Positions 53,234-63,135 of a DNA stretch of 64,000 nucleotides are shown here, in pieces. The stretch's first letter is position 1; each line of letters opens with the position of its first letter. The notes below the pieces were generated by a model, which saw only the letters and a list, made by a program, of their open reading frames with translations, had not been told where the DNA came from and ran no database searches. The stretch covers positions 124,001 to 188,000 of the forward strand of contig NZ_ARXV01000004.1 of assembly GCF_000756665.1 (NCBI RefSeq), read 5' to 3'. The DNA comes from Alcanivorax nanhaiticus (GTDB lineage: Bacteria; Pseudomonadota; Gammaproteobacteria; Pseudomonadales; Alcanivoracaceae). Position numbers and translations under genes: made by a program.

Positions 53234-55858
53234 CTACTCCAGTCCCACCTCAAATGAAGGTGACGCCCACCCCTGACGGGAGTGATTGGCATTGGTGGTA
53301 ATCGCCTCCCCTCCATAAATCACCGTTTGCGCATCACCGTATTGCAACCAGACCTGGGTAGGCACAACCCCCTGTCCGGACTGGCTATAGTCACACACGC
53401 CATTAGGGAAAATTTCCTCTACTTGGGCGGCAAAACCCTCGGGGTCCAACGCCAGGGGATAATCGGCCGGATCCACCGGTTTGAGCTGGCACTTGTTGGT
53501 CAGGGTACGAATATCATCACCGGCCACCGTTCGCGGCGTGCCGAAACGGGTCTGAATCACCAGCTGCTGCAGTTCCACGAGAGGATCCGTAATCGGGGCC
53601 AACAGGTCGCCAATCGTGCCCAGCAAGTCCCCCAGCAGCGGCAGCTCGGATACCACCGGCAATTCGGTCACATCCAGGCCGCATGCCTGTCCAGTGACCG
53701 CGTCCACTACCACCCCCGCCTCCGCTGGCGGGGCTGGCAGCAAAGACAGATCGAGACCGGGAAGGATCGGATCGGGATACAGCAGATTGCCTGTTAAAGG
53801 AATGATCGGCCCTTCGGGATTGAAGATAGAGGCCACCGAGAGACAGCGGTCACGAGCATACAGGGGTTTGTTATCTACCACCTTGGCCTCCACACTCACC
53901 TGCCGCTCATCCGCTTCCATTTGCGAAAGCCAGAGATCCATCGCAAGCAAAGCCTCGGTGGTGTAAATGGAATCACCAAAGATCGGCGCAGGCCCATACC
54001 AGATCACATGATTGTCAGCATGGCCCTGAGTCGCTTCCAGGCGTGCTCGCATCTGCCAGGAGTGATAGGCGTCATGGGCGATGCCCGGATCGGGACCGCG
54101 CAAATCAATGATTGGCACCCCTGCCAGATGCTCTGCAGTGTTGACTGCACCCGTGCGGTAAGCATTCTGCAGAGCGAGTGGATCTGCCACCGTACGCGCG
54201 CTCTGGTAGTCAATATCCACGCTCAAGCCTCCGATTTCCCGGTTTACCTTGAGGAACTGCTCGCCGGTGATGAGACCGCTCTGCAGAGCACCCAACCCGT
54301 ACTGAACCCCTTCGTTGTCCAGCGGGATGCCACCAAACCCCCGGCCAAGCAACTGCTCATTGGCACTCCATACCTCTGGCGGCCGCGGGCCAAACTGGGT
54401 CTTCATGTAATCCAGCAAGCCACAACGCAATCCATCCGGCGCAGTCTCTGCCTCATACACGGTTATCCCCTCTGCCAAACCCGGACAGCTCTCCTGTTGC
54501 GGATAGGCGGAAGGAAAGAAAGCCAGATCTGACACCACAGGATTAAGCGGAAGGTGGCCGTAAAATGCCGTCCACTGCACCACCGGGATGACACCTGAAC
54601 TCAACAGGCTGGAAAAGATCTCCTGGAAGCCTTCTGCATCCGTAACAATCTGATTGCCGAAGTAATGGCTCAGCAAGTTGTAGTCGGCAAACTGGGTAGC
54701 GGTGGTCCACACATCCGGGTAGGAGCACTGCACAATCAGCCCCTGATAAATCCCGGGGTAGGCATTGGCAACGTGCTGCTGGGTTATCGAACCCCCAGAA
54801 CAGCCGGTACCCATTGTGTAGCGAATCTCCCCGTATTGCTCGACGATGCGTTCCTTGGCCATCATCAGGGATTCGGCAGCGGTGACCAGATTGGCATTGT
54901 GGCCAAGATTAGCCTGGGCCGTGGAGAGGGTCATGAAGCCTCGTCCCAGGGCGGTGGTAATACTGTCACCCAGCAACAGCTCTGCGCCGGCGGGTGCCGT
55001 TCCTGCAATATCGCCCTGTGGCGGAGCCCCCATGCCATAGCTGACACCGACATTGCCGCCATGATGGATCAGCAACTTGCCATTCCACTGCGGCTGAGGA
55101 CGCAGCGCATCCCACGTCTGATTAGGCTGATAGAGCGTCATGATCAGATAGCGATCGCGATTCTGGACGCCTTCCTCCAGCCGAATAATGTAGGGGACCT
55201 CTACGCCATGGTCAGTGGTCACCCTGGCAATATCCTCATCTGCAGGCGGATTTGCGGGATCATAGGGCAGAAAGCTGTCTGGCAGGCCGGGGCTTTCCGG
55301 ATCGAAACTGGTGACCAGTGTTTCCAGCTTGTTCGCCGGCACATACTTGAATGAGTACTCCGCCGGCTGATTGCACTGGGCATCCACTGCTGCGGCATTG
55401 GTACACTGCCAGGGCTGAATCTGAGGACCTGAAATCACCGGGCCACCATTAGGGTGGTTAATAATCTCCCGCTCCAGCACGGTGCCATTGCCAAGAATGG
55501 CACGCAAGGTATTGCGCCCCAGCGCAAGCCCATCCAGCAGGCCTTTGAGAGAACCGCTTTCGGTCAGCGTCAGCATGGTTTCCGGTAACGGCTGCCCATT
55601 AAGCAGTAATCGCGCCCCAGACAACTGCTGCGGATCGTCAGCTACTATCTCTACCAGAGCATCACCATCACTGATCAGATCAGCCCGATTGGACAACACC
55701 CGGATTTCCCCTTGTCCTGGCGGCAGAGTCTCCGGCTGATTCGGTGTAGGTGCGGATGGCGTTGAAGGGTTCGGTGCGGCAGAAGAGGAACTCCCCCCGC
55801 CACCGCAAGCTGCGAGTAGTCCCCCAAGCGAGAGGACACACAAAATACGAAGGATCAT
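53234..55858 (-). CDS. DUF6351-type lipoprotein with alpha/beta-hydrolase-like Ser motif
   Basis: About 874 residues from ATG 55858 (GGGAG upstream; the longer frame to 56002 is unlikely). Signal peptide with lipobox LAAC followed by GGGGSSSS, so a surface or periplasmic lipoprotein. Landmarks: VLSNRADLISDGDALVEI, YTMGTGCSGGSITQQHVANA (a GCSGG nucleophile elbow), and HAYHSWQMRARL (possible catalytic His). This fits DUF6351, related to tannase/feruloyl-esterase folds; the substrate is unknown but may be a polymer or lipid. Family assignment is from memory of motifs. Confidence 0.72.
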   Translation of the reverse strand: MILRILCVLSLGGLLAACGGGGSSSSAAPNPSTPSAPTPNQPETLPPGQGEIRVLSNRADLISDGDALVEIVADDPQQLSGARLLLNGQPLPETMLTLTESGSLKGLLDGLALGRNTLRAILGNGTVLEREIINHPNGGPVISGPQIQPWQCTNAAAVDAQCNQPAEYSFKYVPANKLETLVTSFDPESPGLPDSFLPYDPANPPADEDIARVTTDHGVEVPYIIRLEEGVQNRDRYLIMTLYQPNQTWDALRPQPQWNGKLLIHHGGNVGVSYGMGAPPQGDIAGTAPAGAELLLGDSITTALGRGFMTLSTAQANLGHNANLVTAAESLMMAKERIVEQYGEIRYTMGTGCSGGSITQQHVANAYPGIYQGLIVQCSYPDVWTTATQFADYNLLSHYFGNQIVTDAEGFQEIFSSLLSSGVIPVVQWTAFYGHLPLNPVVSDLAFFPSAYPQQESCPGLAEGITVYEAETAPDGLRCGLLDYMKTQFGPRPPEVWSANEQLLGRGFGGIPLDNEGVQYGLGALQSGLITGEQFLKVNREIGGLSVDIDYQSARTVADPLALQNAYRTGAVNTAEHLAGVPIIDLRGPDPGIAHDAYHSWQMRARLEATQGHADNHVIWYGPAPIFGDSIYTTEALLAMDLWLSQMEADERQVSVEAKVVDNKPLYARDRCLSVASIFNPEGPIIPLTGNLLYPDPILPGLDLSLLPAPPAEAGVVVDAVTGQACGLDVTELPVVSELPLLGDLLGTIGDLLAPITDPLVELQQLVIQTRFGTPRTVAGDDIRTLTNKCQLKPVDPADYPLALDPEGFAAQVEEIFPNGVCDYSQSGQGVVPTQVWLQYGDAQTVIYGGEAITTNANHSRQGWASPSFEVGLE

Positions 55859-56075
55859 CACAGGCTCCCAAGCAATCCTGGCGATTGCCTCTTGTTGTTT
55901 TGATACTCGTATTGATTCTTGTCTTGATGCGGCCCGGAGACAGTTGCTAGCCAGTTGTGGCCTCGTTACAGCACCACTCGTTTTGTTGCACTTTCGTACC
56001 ACAACCCAAATTCAAACCTCAAGCCACACGTGTTTCACTCTTGCTGCCAGCCCACCTCGACCCTAAAGTGCAGCC

Positions 56076-57494
56076 ATGAGCAAACCTCGTCTGATCATTC
56101 TGGTGTTAGTCGCGCTGATCACCTCCAATGCGCTATGGCATCGCTATAAACCCCTCCCGGAAGGGCTTGCCATGCATGATGGCCCGCTACCCGCCCACAA
56201 TCTGGCGCTATTGGTGGATGACACCTGGGAAAACCCCAACGGCGAGCGGGGTATTCGCCAGCAAATTTTCTCCGAAATGTTCAGGCTGATTCGCCAGGCT
56301 CAAAAACTGGTGGTCGTGGACATGTTTCTGTTTAACGATTTTCAGGGCACCGCCACCAGCAGTCATCGCCCGTTAGCTCGTGAACTCACCGATGTCTTGC
56401 TGGCCAAGCGCCAGCAACAAGTCCCTGTGATTCTGGTGACCGACCCGATCAATACACTTTACGGGGGGCTGCCCAGTGAGCATCTTGAACAGCTGGAAAA
56501 GGCAGGCGTAACCGTAGTGATGACGCCGCTGGGCACCCTGCGTGACTCCAACCCCAGTTGGTCAGGCCTGTGGCGGCTGTGCTGCCAGTGGCTGGGTAAT
56601 GATGACGATGGCGGCTGGCTGCCCAACCCCATGGGTCCTGGCAAAATTACTCTGCGCAGCTATTTGGCATTACCCAACTTCAAAGCCAACCACCGCAAAA
56701 CCCTGGTTGTGGATGAGGGCAACGACTGGACAGCGATGGTGACCAGCGCCAACCCCCACGATGGCAGCAGCGGCCACAGCAACATCGCCCTCCGCTTCAG
56801 CGGCTCGTCAGTCGGGGCCGTCGTGCAAAGCGAACTGAAGATCGCGGAGTTGGCCAATGTCGCCCTGCCACCACGGCCAGCGATTCAGCCGATCCCTGCC
56901 ACACACACTGAGGCCTCATTGGAAGTGCTTACCGAGGCCGCCATCCGTGATGCCTTGCTAGAGACCGTCGCCCGCAGCGAAGCCAGCGACACGCTGGATG
57001 TAGCCGTGTTTTATCTCTCTCATCGCCCCCTGGTGGAAGCGCTGAAAGCGGCCCATGATCGGGGCGTGCAAGTGCGTGTGCTGCTGGATCCTAACAAGGA
57101 TGCCTTCGGCAGGCAGAAAAACGGCATACCCAATCGCCCTGTGGGGGCAGAGCTGCACAAGGCAGGTATCACCGTGCGCTGGTGTAATACGCAAGGTGAA
57201 CAGTGCCATAGCAAAATGCTGATGCGGCAGGGCAAGACACAGGCAGAGTTGATTCTTGGCTCGGCCAACTTTACCCGCCGCAACCTGGACAACCTCAATC
57301 TGGAGACCAGCGTAAGACTGGTAACCCCGGCAAACCATCCGGTGATGCGAGAAGCCTCACAGACATTCCTGCGCCGCTGGGAGAATCGTCACGGGGAAAA
57401 GCACAGCATGAATTATGAGGCCTATGCGGATGAAGTCGCCTGGAAGAAGGTGCTGTATCGGGTGATGGAGTTTAGCGGTTGGAGTAGCTTCTAG
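56076..57494 (+). CDS. phospholipase D-like protein
   Basis: 472 residues with an N-terminal membrane anchor (LIILVLVALITSNALW). First HKD motif complete: NHRKTLVVDEGNDWTAMVTS (HxKxxxxD). The second is CHSKMLMRQGKTQAELILGS, where H and K remain but the Asp is Gln. Cardiolipin-synthase or PLD-like phosphodiester chemistry is expected, with activity uncertain because both motifs usually pair. The gene ends in ...SSF and its TAG stop is the first unit of the TAGCTTC repeat. Confidence 0.82.
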   Translation: MSKPRLIILVLVALITSNALWHRYKPLPEGLAMHDGPLPAHNLALLVDDTWENPNGERGIRQQIFSEMFRLIRQAQKLVVVDMFLFNDFQGTATSSHRPLARELTDVLLAKRQQQVPVILVTDPINTLYGGLPSEHLEQLEKAGVTVVMTPLGTLRDSNPSWSGLWRLCCQWLGNDDDGGWLPNPMGPGKITLRSYLALPNFKANHRKTLVVDEGNDWTAMVTSANPHDGSSGHSNIALRFSGSSVGAVVQSELKIAELANVALPPRPAIQPIPATHTEASLEVLTEAAIRDALLETVARSEASDTLDVAVFYLSHRPLVEALKAAHDRGVQVRVLLDPNKDAFGRQKNGIPNRPVGAELHKAGITVRWCNTQGEQCHSKMLMRQGKTQAELILGSANFTRRNLDNLNLETSVRLVTPANHPVMREASQTFLRRWENRHGEKHSMNYEAYADEVAWKKVLYRVMEFSGWSSF

Positions 57495-57622
57495 CTTCTA
57501 GCTTCTAGCTTCTAGCTTCTAGCTTCGAGCTTCGAGCTTCGAGCTTCGAAAAGCAAAATCGATACCGGTTAGCGGAACCGTTTTTTTTTGACTTTCGCTC
57601 CTCGAAACTCGTCACTCGCTAC
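57486..57622. repeat. heptamer-repeat cassette, TAGCTTC/GAGCTTC with GAGTTTC right arm, copy 7
   Basis: Five TAGCTTC then four GAGCTTC units lead to GAAAAGCAAAA; the spacer carries CGGTT-AGCGG-AACCG plus T9 (a terminator); the right arm is CTTTCGCTCCTCGAAACTCG followed by TCACTCGCTA. It overlaps the stop codons of both convergent genes and so fills the whole gap. Confidence 0.9.
57566..57589 (+). terminator. intrinsic terminator inside the heptamer cassette
   Basis: CGGTT, loop AGCGG, AACCG, nine T. Short stem but a strong T run, placed in the cassette spacer downstream of the phospholipase D-like gene. Confidence 0.75.
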
Positions 57623-57924
57623 TGTTCTGCCTGCTGAGTTTCCTTTGGCGGACGATGCTGGTGCCAGTACACCCCAGCCACACCACCATTTATCAACCAG
57701 GCTGCGGCCACCAGCCCCCCCGCCATGGGCCAGTGCCAGCTTTCCGGGAGGCGTTCCGTACCCGGAATGGCGAACAGAAACACAAGGGTTTCAACCATCG
57801 CGAGGAGCAAAGGGGCGATGATACGAGCGGGATAATGCAGTTCGATCCCCAACCAGCGCAACATGGCTGCCGCCATGGTCAACCCCAGCCAGATCACAAT
57901 CAAACCACCGATGATAATTGCCAT
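57619..57924 (-). CDS. small membrane protein
   Basis: 101 residues with three hydrophobic segments (AIIIGGLIVIWLGLTMAAAM; IIAPLLLAMVETLVFLFAI; MAGGLVAAAWLINGGVAGVY). No family recognised. Its stop TAG adjoins the repeat arm. It lies between convergent genes and follows the EAL gene region by about 60 bases in the same direction. Confidence 0.7.
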   Translation of the reverse strand: MAIIIGGLIVIWLGLTMAAAMLRWLGIELHYPARIIAPLLLAMVETLVFLFAIPGTERLPESWHWPMAGGLVAAAWLINGGVAGVYWHQHRPPKETQQAEQ

Positions 57925-57984
57925 TGCCTCTACTCCATCGCAAACACCGGCATGGTAGGGAGACTGGCGCGCAAAGACCAGCCT

Positions 57985-60195
57985 TCAAGCACTTTCCTGG
58001 GCGGCAGATTCAGTAAAGGTTTGTTCACGAAGGGCAATAAAATCCTCAATTTCCACCGGCCTGGAGAAGACATACCCTTGGGCCCGATCACACTTTAACG
58101 CCTTCAAGGCCCGCACGGTTTGCCAATCTTCCGGCCCTTCCGCCACCACCGTGAGCTTCAATTCATGACAAAGCGCAATCACTGCGCTAACGATAGCGTG
58201 ATGCGCCTGCTGCTCCAGCATATCGTAAACAAAACTGCGATCGATCTTCACCTCACTGACCGCAAACTGGCGCAAGTGGGACATTGAGGAATAGCCCACA
58301 CCAAAGTCGTCGATGCTGCAGACCACCCCCATACCAACCAGTTTCTCGATCACCATGCTGACTCGATCCGGCTCACTGATCATGCTGGTTTCCGTCATTT
58401 CCAAACGCAGATCACCGGCTTCTCCGCCGTTGGCGGCCAGCGCCCAGTCCACCTTTGCGCCCAAATCTGTTTCCAGCAAATCCATTGCAGACACATTCAC
58501 GCTCAAACAGGTTGGCAAGCCTTTGCGGCGCAATTCAGAAGCGATACGGACGGCTTCTTCCAGAACAAACTCGGTAAGTACTTCTACCAACCCTGCCTGC
58601 TCCAGCAATGGCACAAAGTGCGCGGGGGACAACTCTCCCATCTCCGGATGTCGCCAACGCACCAGCACCTCCGCCCCGACCACCTTGCCGGTGGTTAGAT
58701 CCACCTGGGGCTGCAACATGACCCGCAGCCCCTGCCGTCCGAAACGACGAAAATCCCGGATGATGAACAAGTTTTGCGGGTCAGGGTCCATGCTCTGCCG
58801 ATATTCCATCCAGCTGCATCCCGACCGGCTGGCAAACGCCATGGCTGTTTCAGCCTGACGCAGGACTTCCCCCACGTCAGTATCTTGAAGTGGACAATGA
58901 GCAAGACCGATAGTGAAACGCGGCTCCAGCTCCAGGCCATCAAAGACAATGGACTGATCATCCAGCAGACCTTCAGCCAGCACCGTCTTGTCCTGAGCCA
59001 ACAGCGCAAAAACACCCCGCCCCATGTAACACAGCGCCGCATATCCCTTGCGCTTGAGCCGCCGTGCCACCTCGGAGATTAATGTCTCACCGGTGGCAAA
59101 ACCCAACGAGCAAATAAAATCATCAATCTCTGACAATTTGGCCACGATCATCACATGGGATATCCCCTTGCGCTCCGCCCGGAGCAAATGGGCACGGGCG
59201 CGGGCGACGAATTCCGGACGGGTCGGCAGCCCCGTCAAACGATCATGAAACTCCCAGTGCAGCATTTCTTTTTCTGCACGCGACTTTCGTAGACGAGCAT
59301 TTTCCAGCTGCCCTGTAAGCCGCTTCACAACAGCCCGCAGACGCCAGGAATAGCCGTAGATCATCAACAGCATCAATCCCAGCACCAGTGCCGCCAGAAT
59401 GATCCAGGCCGCATATTGCTGCCAGTAACTCTGCCGGTTCCACTCAATCTCATCGCGCCACTGCTGGTAAATGTCATAGTAGCGACCGCTGGATACCACC
59501 AACCCCAACTGCTGCTGCAGCCAGCCATGGAGTTCAGGTTGATCCCGTGACACGGCAAAAACGTAAGCTCTCGGCCACAACGGTGGCCCTAGCACCTGCA
59601 GCGGCAAGGATTCGCGCAAGATGGTGCGATTCGCGACAGGTTGCGGGAGCAACGCAAAATCGGCCTGCCCATCAAGCAGCGCCTGTAAGGCAGCGCGATA
59701 ATCCTCCCGGATAACGGGGATGACTCGCATGTCACCTTGTTGCAGGGTCTCCGCAGCGTAACCGCCATCTTCCAGGGCGACCCGGCGCCCCTCCAGTGCC
59801 CCGAGATCCGGCACCCCTTCCGTGCCAACCGGCCCGTAGATTCCATGAGTGACAAAATAAAAGGGGGTAGTGAAAAGAAAGTCTCGCGCCCGGCTGGGGG
59901 AAGCAAACATGGCAACCACATCCACCTCTCCAGTGCGCAGAGCCGCCTGGGCGTCTGGCCAGCTCATCAGCCGGTGCTGCGCGTCCCTGCCACCTTGGGC
60001 AGCAAGAGCCAGCTGAAGATCAACCACAAAGCCCCTCGGCTCCCCGTTGCGGGTCAGCCACTCGAAAGGAGGATAATGATCATCACCTGCAAAGCGCAGC
60101 GGCCGGGGCTCTGCATTCCCCAACCCACTGAACATTAATCCAACGACAAACAACACCCCTGACAGGCGCATCTTGTTGATATTGTGTTTCGCCAC
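57985..60195 (-). CDS. periplasmic-sensor EAL phosphodiesterase with degenerate GGDEF
   Basis: About 736 residues. After the signal region, a type-3 solute-binding domain (about 30-240; LRFAGDDHYPPFEWLTRNGE, GEVDVVAMFASPSRARDF) would sense an amino-acid-like ligand. A membrane helix (WIILAALVLGLMLLMIYGY) leads to a GGDEF fold whose signature is GRGVF and so is inactive. The EAL domain reads EVLVRW, EMTET, DDFGVGYSS, KIDRSFV and VVAEGPED; all acidic residues for c-di-GMP hydrolysis remain. GTG 60195 has GGAGA six bases upstream; ATG 60171 is the alternative. Confidence 0.85.
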   Translation of the reverse strand: MAKHNINKMRLSGVLFVVGLMFSGLGNAEPRPLRFAGDDHYPPFEWLTRNGEPRGFVVDLQLALAAQGGRDAQHRLMSWPDAQAALRTGEVDVVAMFASPSRARDFLFTTPFYFVTHGIYGPVGTEGVPDLGALEGRRVALEDGGYAAETLQQGDMRVIPVIREDYRAALQALLDGQADFALLPQPVANRTILRESLPLQVLGPPLWPRAYVFAVSRDQPELHGWLQQQLGLVVSSGRYYDIYQQWRDEIEWNRQSYWQQYAAWIILAALVLGLMLLMIYGYSWRLRAVVKRLTGQLENARLRKSRAEKEMLHWEFHDRLTGLPTRPEFVARARAHLLRAERKGISHVMIVAKLSEIDDFICSLGFATGETLISEVARRLKRKGYAALCYMGRGVFALLAQDKTVLAEGLLDDQSIVFDGLELEPRFTIGLAHCPLQDTDVGEVLRQAETAMAFASRSGCSWMEYRQSMDPDPQNLFIIRDFRRFGRQGLRVMLQPQVDLTTGKVVGAEVLVRWRHPEMGELSPAHFVPLLEQAGLVEVLTEFVLEEAVRIASELRRKGLPTCLSVNVSAMDLLETDLGAKVDWALAANGGEAGDLRLEMTETSMISEPDRVSMVIEKLVGMGVVCSIDDFGVGYSSMSHLRQFAVSEVKIDRSFVYDMLEQQAHHAIVSAVIALCHELKLTVVAEGPEDWQTVRALKALKCDRAQGYVFSRPVEIEDFIALREQTFTESAAQESA

Positions 60196-60407
60196 ATCCA
60201 GTCTCCGCCAATCCTGGCCTGACGCTTGTGCGCGGTAGGGCGACTGTTTCTGGCGCACTCAGCACCAGACCCATGACACATCGCTCCGGGCCAAAACAGC
60301 CACATCCTTAAACGATGCGTTTTCTTGTATATGGGTTATACCTGACGGCCCTTCAAGTCAAGGAAGAGCGGAAGAATTATTGATCTGACAAGGCGTTAGG
60401 TCGCCAG

Positions 60408-60788
60408 TCAGGGCGTCAGGATATCCGGGCCATGACGAAGCGCCATGCCTTCCCGGATCGCCTTGGGCAAGCTGCGTACCACCAGCGCATAGGAATGATC
60501 GATCATCCGAGACAGCTCGCCCTCGGGGATGGAGCCGTCCAGCAGCACAGTGTTCCAGTGCTTCTTGTTCATGTGGTAACCGGGAATGACGGCAGGAAAA
60601 ATATCCCGCAGGGCTAAGGCCTGATCCGGGTCGCACTTCAGGTTCATGCGCCCCTCACCGTCCGACAGGGACAGCGTGGCAAACATCTTGCCACGCACTT
60701 TCATGACGGCCACATCAGGGCCGAAGGGATAATCTTCAATCGCCTCGGGTTTACCGAGGAGATACTGGCGTGCAGCATCGACATCCAT
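60408..60788 (-). CDS. MmcQ/YjbR-family protein
   Basis: About 126 residues from ATG 60788 (GGAG six bases upstream). MDVDAARQYLLGKPEAIEDY then PFGPDVAVMKVRGKMFATLS is the YjbR/CyaY-like fold start; NLKCDPDQALALRDIF, YHMNKKHWNTVLLDG and SYALVVRSLPK complete it. The family is often called DNA-binding but its function is unresolved. The upstream extension to 60950 is read-through of a repeat. Confidence 0.9.
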   Translation of the reverse strand: MDVDAARQYLLGKPEAIEDYPFGPDVAVMKVRGKMFATLSLSDGEGRMNLKCDPDQALALRDIFPAVIPGYHMNKKHWNTVLLDGSIPEGELSRMIDHSYALVVRSLPKAIREGMALRHGPDILTP

Positions 60789-60838
60789 GTCTAACTCCGT
60801 TTTCCATCCAGGCTCCGTTAGCCAGGAACGGTGTGATT

Positions 60839-60933
60839 CGCGAGAAACGAGTTTCGAGTTTCGAAAAGCAAAACCGATACCGTTTAGCGGGATAGGGGTT
60901 TTGACTTTCGCTACTCGAAACTCACCGCATCGC
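60839..60933. repeat. heptamer-repeat cassette (GAGTTTC family), copy 8
   Basis: CGCGAGAAACGAGTTTCGAG and TTTCGAAAAGCAAAA; spacer CGATACCGTTTAGCGGGATA then GGGGTTTT, similar to copy 7's spacer; right arm GACTTTCGCTACTCGAAACT. Between prfC and yjbR, both on the minus strand. Confidence 0.85.
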
Positions 60934-60969
60934 CATGCTCCCATGGCCATTGGCGAAGCCCCGGTTTTC

Positions 60970-60996
60970 GCTGTTAACTATTCACTGTTAACTGCG
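60970..60996. repeat. heptamer run, AACAGTG family (copy B4)
   Basis: On the minus strand: CAGTTAACAGTGAATAGTTA then ACAG, starting a few bases after the prfC stop codon. With copy 8 it repeats the B-then-A order seen at 1987-2223 and 3076-2788. Confidence 0.7.
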
Positions 60997-60999
60997 GTG

Positions 61000-62580
61000 T
61001 CAGATTTCCCGAGTCTCGCGGAACAAAATGTCGGGATGCCGTTCTTCAGCCAATTGCAGATTAACCCGGGTTGGTGCCAGGTACGTCAGGTGCCCAGCTC
61101 CGTCCCGAGCCAGATTGTCGTGAGCCTTGCGCTCAAACGCCGCCATCTCACGCTCATTCTCTGCCTCTACCCAGCGGGCCGTTGCCACACTGACCGGCTC
61201 ATAGCGGCAATCCACACCGTATTCGCCTTTTAGACGCGCCGCCACCACATCAAACTGCAAGGTACCCACAGCACCGAGAATAACGTCATTGTTACGCAGC
61301 GGGAAAAACACCTGGGTGGCCCCCTCTTCTGCCAGCTGGGTCAACCCCTTGTGCAGCTGTTTGCTCTTGAGCGGATCATTGAGCACTACACGCTGGAACA
61401 GTTCCGGCGCAAAGTGCGGGATTCCGGTGAAGTTAAGGTCTTCACCCTCCGTGAATGTGTCACCGATCTGGATAGTGCCATGGTTATGCAGACCAATGAT
61501 GTCACCGGAAAAGGCCTCTTCCACGTTATCGCGTTCACCCGCCAGGAAAGTCAGAGCATCGGCGATGCGCACGTCTTTACCCGTGCGTACCTGCTTGAGC
61601 TTGATGCCCTTCTGGTATTTGCCGGAGCAGATGCGCATGAAGGCCACCCGATCTCGGTGTTTGGGATCCATGTTTGCCTGAATCTTGAACACAAAACCGG
61701 TCATCTTGGGCTCATCCGCTGCTACGGTACGCGAAGTCGCATCGCGAGGCTGCGGGGCTGGCGCCCACTCGACCAGGCCGTCCAGCATGTGGTCCACACC
61801 GAAGTTACCCAGTGCCGTACCAAAGAATACCGGGGTCAGTTTGCCGGCGAGGAAACGCTCCAGATCAAACTCATGGCTGGCGCCCTGCACCAGTTCCAGG
61901 GTGTCACGCAGTTCTTCTGCGTAAGCAGCCCCTACTGCCTCATCCAGTTCCGGGTTATTGAGGCCCTGAATCTCGCGCACATCCTGCACGGTGTGCCCCT
62001 GCCCCGTCTTGTACAGTACGGTGGTATCACGCAGCAGGTTGTAAACGCCCTTGAAGCTCTTGCCCATGCCGATGGGCCAGGTGATCGGCGCACACTCGAT
62101 ATTGAGCACGTCCTCGATCTCGTCGAGCACTTCAATGCCGTCACGCACGTCACGGTCGAGCTTGTTGATGAAGGTCAGGATCGGCGTATCACGCAGCCGA
62201 CAAACCTCCATCAGCTTCACGGTCCGTTCTTCCACCCCTTTGGCCGCATCAATCACCATCAGCGCGGAGTCCACCGCGGTGAGGGTACGGTAGGTATCTT
62301 CAGAAAAGTCGGCGTGGCCGGGGGTGTCCAGCAGGTTGACGGTGGCACCCTTGTAGGGAAACTGCATGACAGAGGTGGTCACGGAGATACCCCGCTCCTT
62401 TTCCATCTCCATCCAGTCAGACGTGGCGTGCTTGCCGGATTTCTTGCCTTTTACGGTCCCTGCACTCTGGATCAGGTTTCCGTACAGCAGCAGTTTTTCG
62501 GTAATGGTGGTCTTACCGGCATCCGGGTGCGAAATAATCGCAAAAGTGCGGCGCTTGGCCACCTGATCTTGCAGACTCAT
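61000..62580 (-). CDS. prfC: peptide chain release factor 3
   Basis: 526 residues, full length. GTPase motifs: [16 protein letters not shown] (P-loop), [13 protein letters not shown] (switch I), [15 protein letters not shown] (G3), [18 protein letters not shown] (G4). The release-factor-3-specific C-terminal domain includes [20 protein letters not shown]. It recycles RF1/RF2 from the ribosome. Upstream region 62581-62649 shows no clear promoter. Followed by B4 and copy 8 of the repeats. Confidence 0.97.
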   Translation of the reverse strand: MSLQDQVAKRRTFAIISHPDAGKTTITEKLLLYGNLIQSAGTVKGKKSGKHATSDWMEMEKERGISVTTSVMQFPYKGATVNLLDTPGHADFSEDTYRTLTAVDSALMVIDAAKGVEERTVKLMEVCRLRDTPILTFINKLDRDVRDGIEVLDEIEDVLNIECAPITWPIGMGKSFKGVYNLLRDTTVLYKTGQGHTVQDVREIQGLNNPELDEAVGAAYAEELRDTLELVQGASHEFDLERFLAGKLTPVFFGTALGNFGVDHMLDGLVEWAPAPQPRDATSRTVAADEPKMTGFVFKIQANMDPKHRDRVAFMRICSGKYQKGIKLKQVRTGKDVRIADALTFLAGERDNVEEAFSGDIIGLHNHGTIQIGDTFTEGEDLNFTGIPHFAPELFQRVVLNDPLKSKQLHKGLTQLAEEGATQVFFPLRNNDVILGAVGTLQFDVVAARLKGEYGVDCRYEPVSVATARWVEAENEREMAAFERKAHDNLARDGAGHLTYLAPTRVNLQLAEERHPDILFRETREI

Positions 62581-62649
62581 GGAACAGGGTCTCTGACTGG
62601 GATTTCGAGGGCGCGAGTATAGCAGCCTTGTGCGCCCTTATCAGCGTGA

Positions 62650-62985
62650 TCAGACGATCCCGGAGCCCTTGAGCTGGCGCTGGCGCATCAACAGATACAG
62701 GGCAAAGCCCACCGCCACGCCAGGCACGATTCCCAGCAACAAGGCCAGCCAGCCGCCGCGAATACGATATTGCTGGCGTTCAAACAGTACCCAGATAGCC
62801 AGGATCACCCAGCACAGGATCACATCAGTGGAATATCCCGCCGCGTACGGGTTAGCAAACCCTGCGGCAAAGGCACCGATAATGTCAGGATTTTCCAGCA
62901 ATGGCGGCCCCGCCAGCACCAGCAAGGCCCCGCAGAAAATCAAGGCAACCAGTATCAACAAGCGGCGAAACAGGGATTCGGACAT
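62650..62985 (-). CDS. DUF2834-type membrane protein
   Basis: 111 residues with three hydrophobic segments. GFANPYAAGYSTDVILCWVI and the following WVLFERQQYRIRGGW fit the DUF2834 pattern (ANPxAxxxxxD...WxxxExxR). Ends in LYLLMRQRQLKG. Function unknown. It precedes prfC in the same direction. Confidence 0.75.
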   Translation of the reverse strand: MSESLFRRLLILVALIFCGALLVLAGPPLLENPDIIGAFAAGFANPYAAGYSTDVILCWVILAIWVLFERQQYRIRGGWLALLLGIVPGVAVGFALYLLMRQRQLKGSGIV

Positions 62986-63135
62986 ATCAGGCTCCTAGTC
63001 ATTCCTTTGAATGCCCTTATGGTTGGGAATTTGCGCAGGGGTGTCCAGCTTTTACGCCGCATTAACAAAGCCAGGCAAATCCACATTGGGCAGCACGGTT
63101 AGCGGTGATAGAGTGGGGACACTTTTCACCAACGG

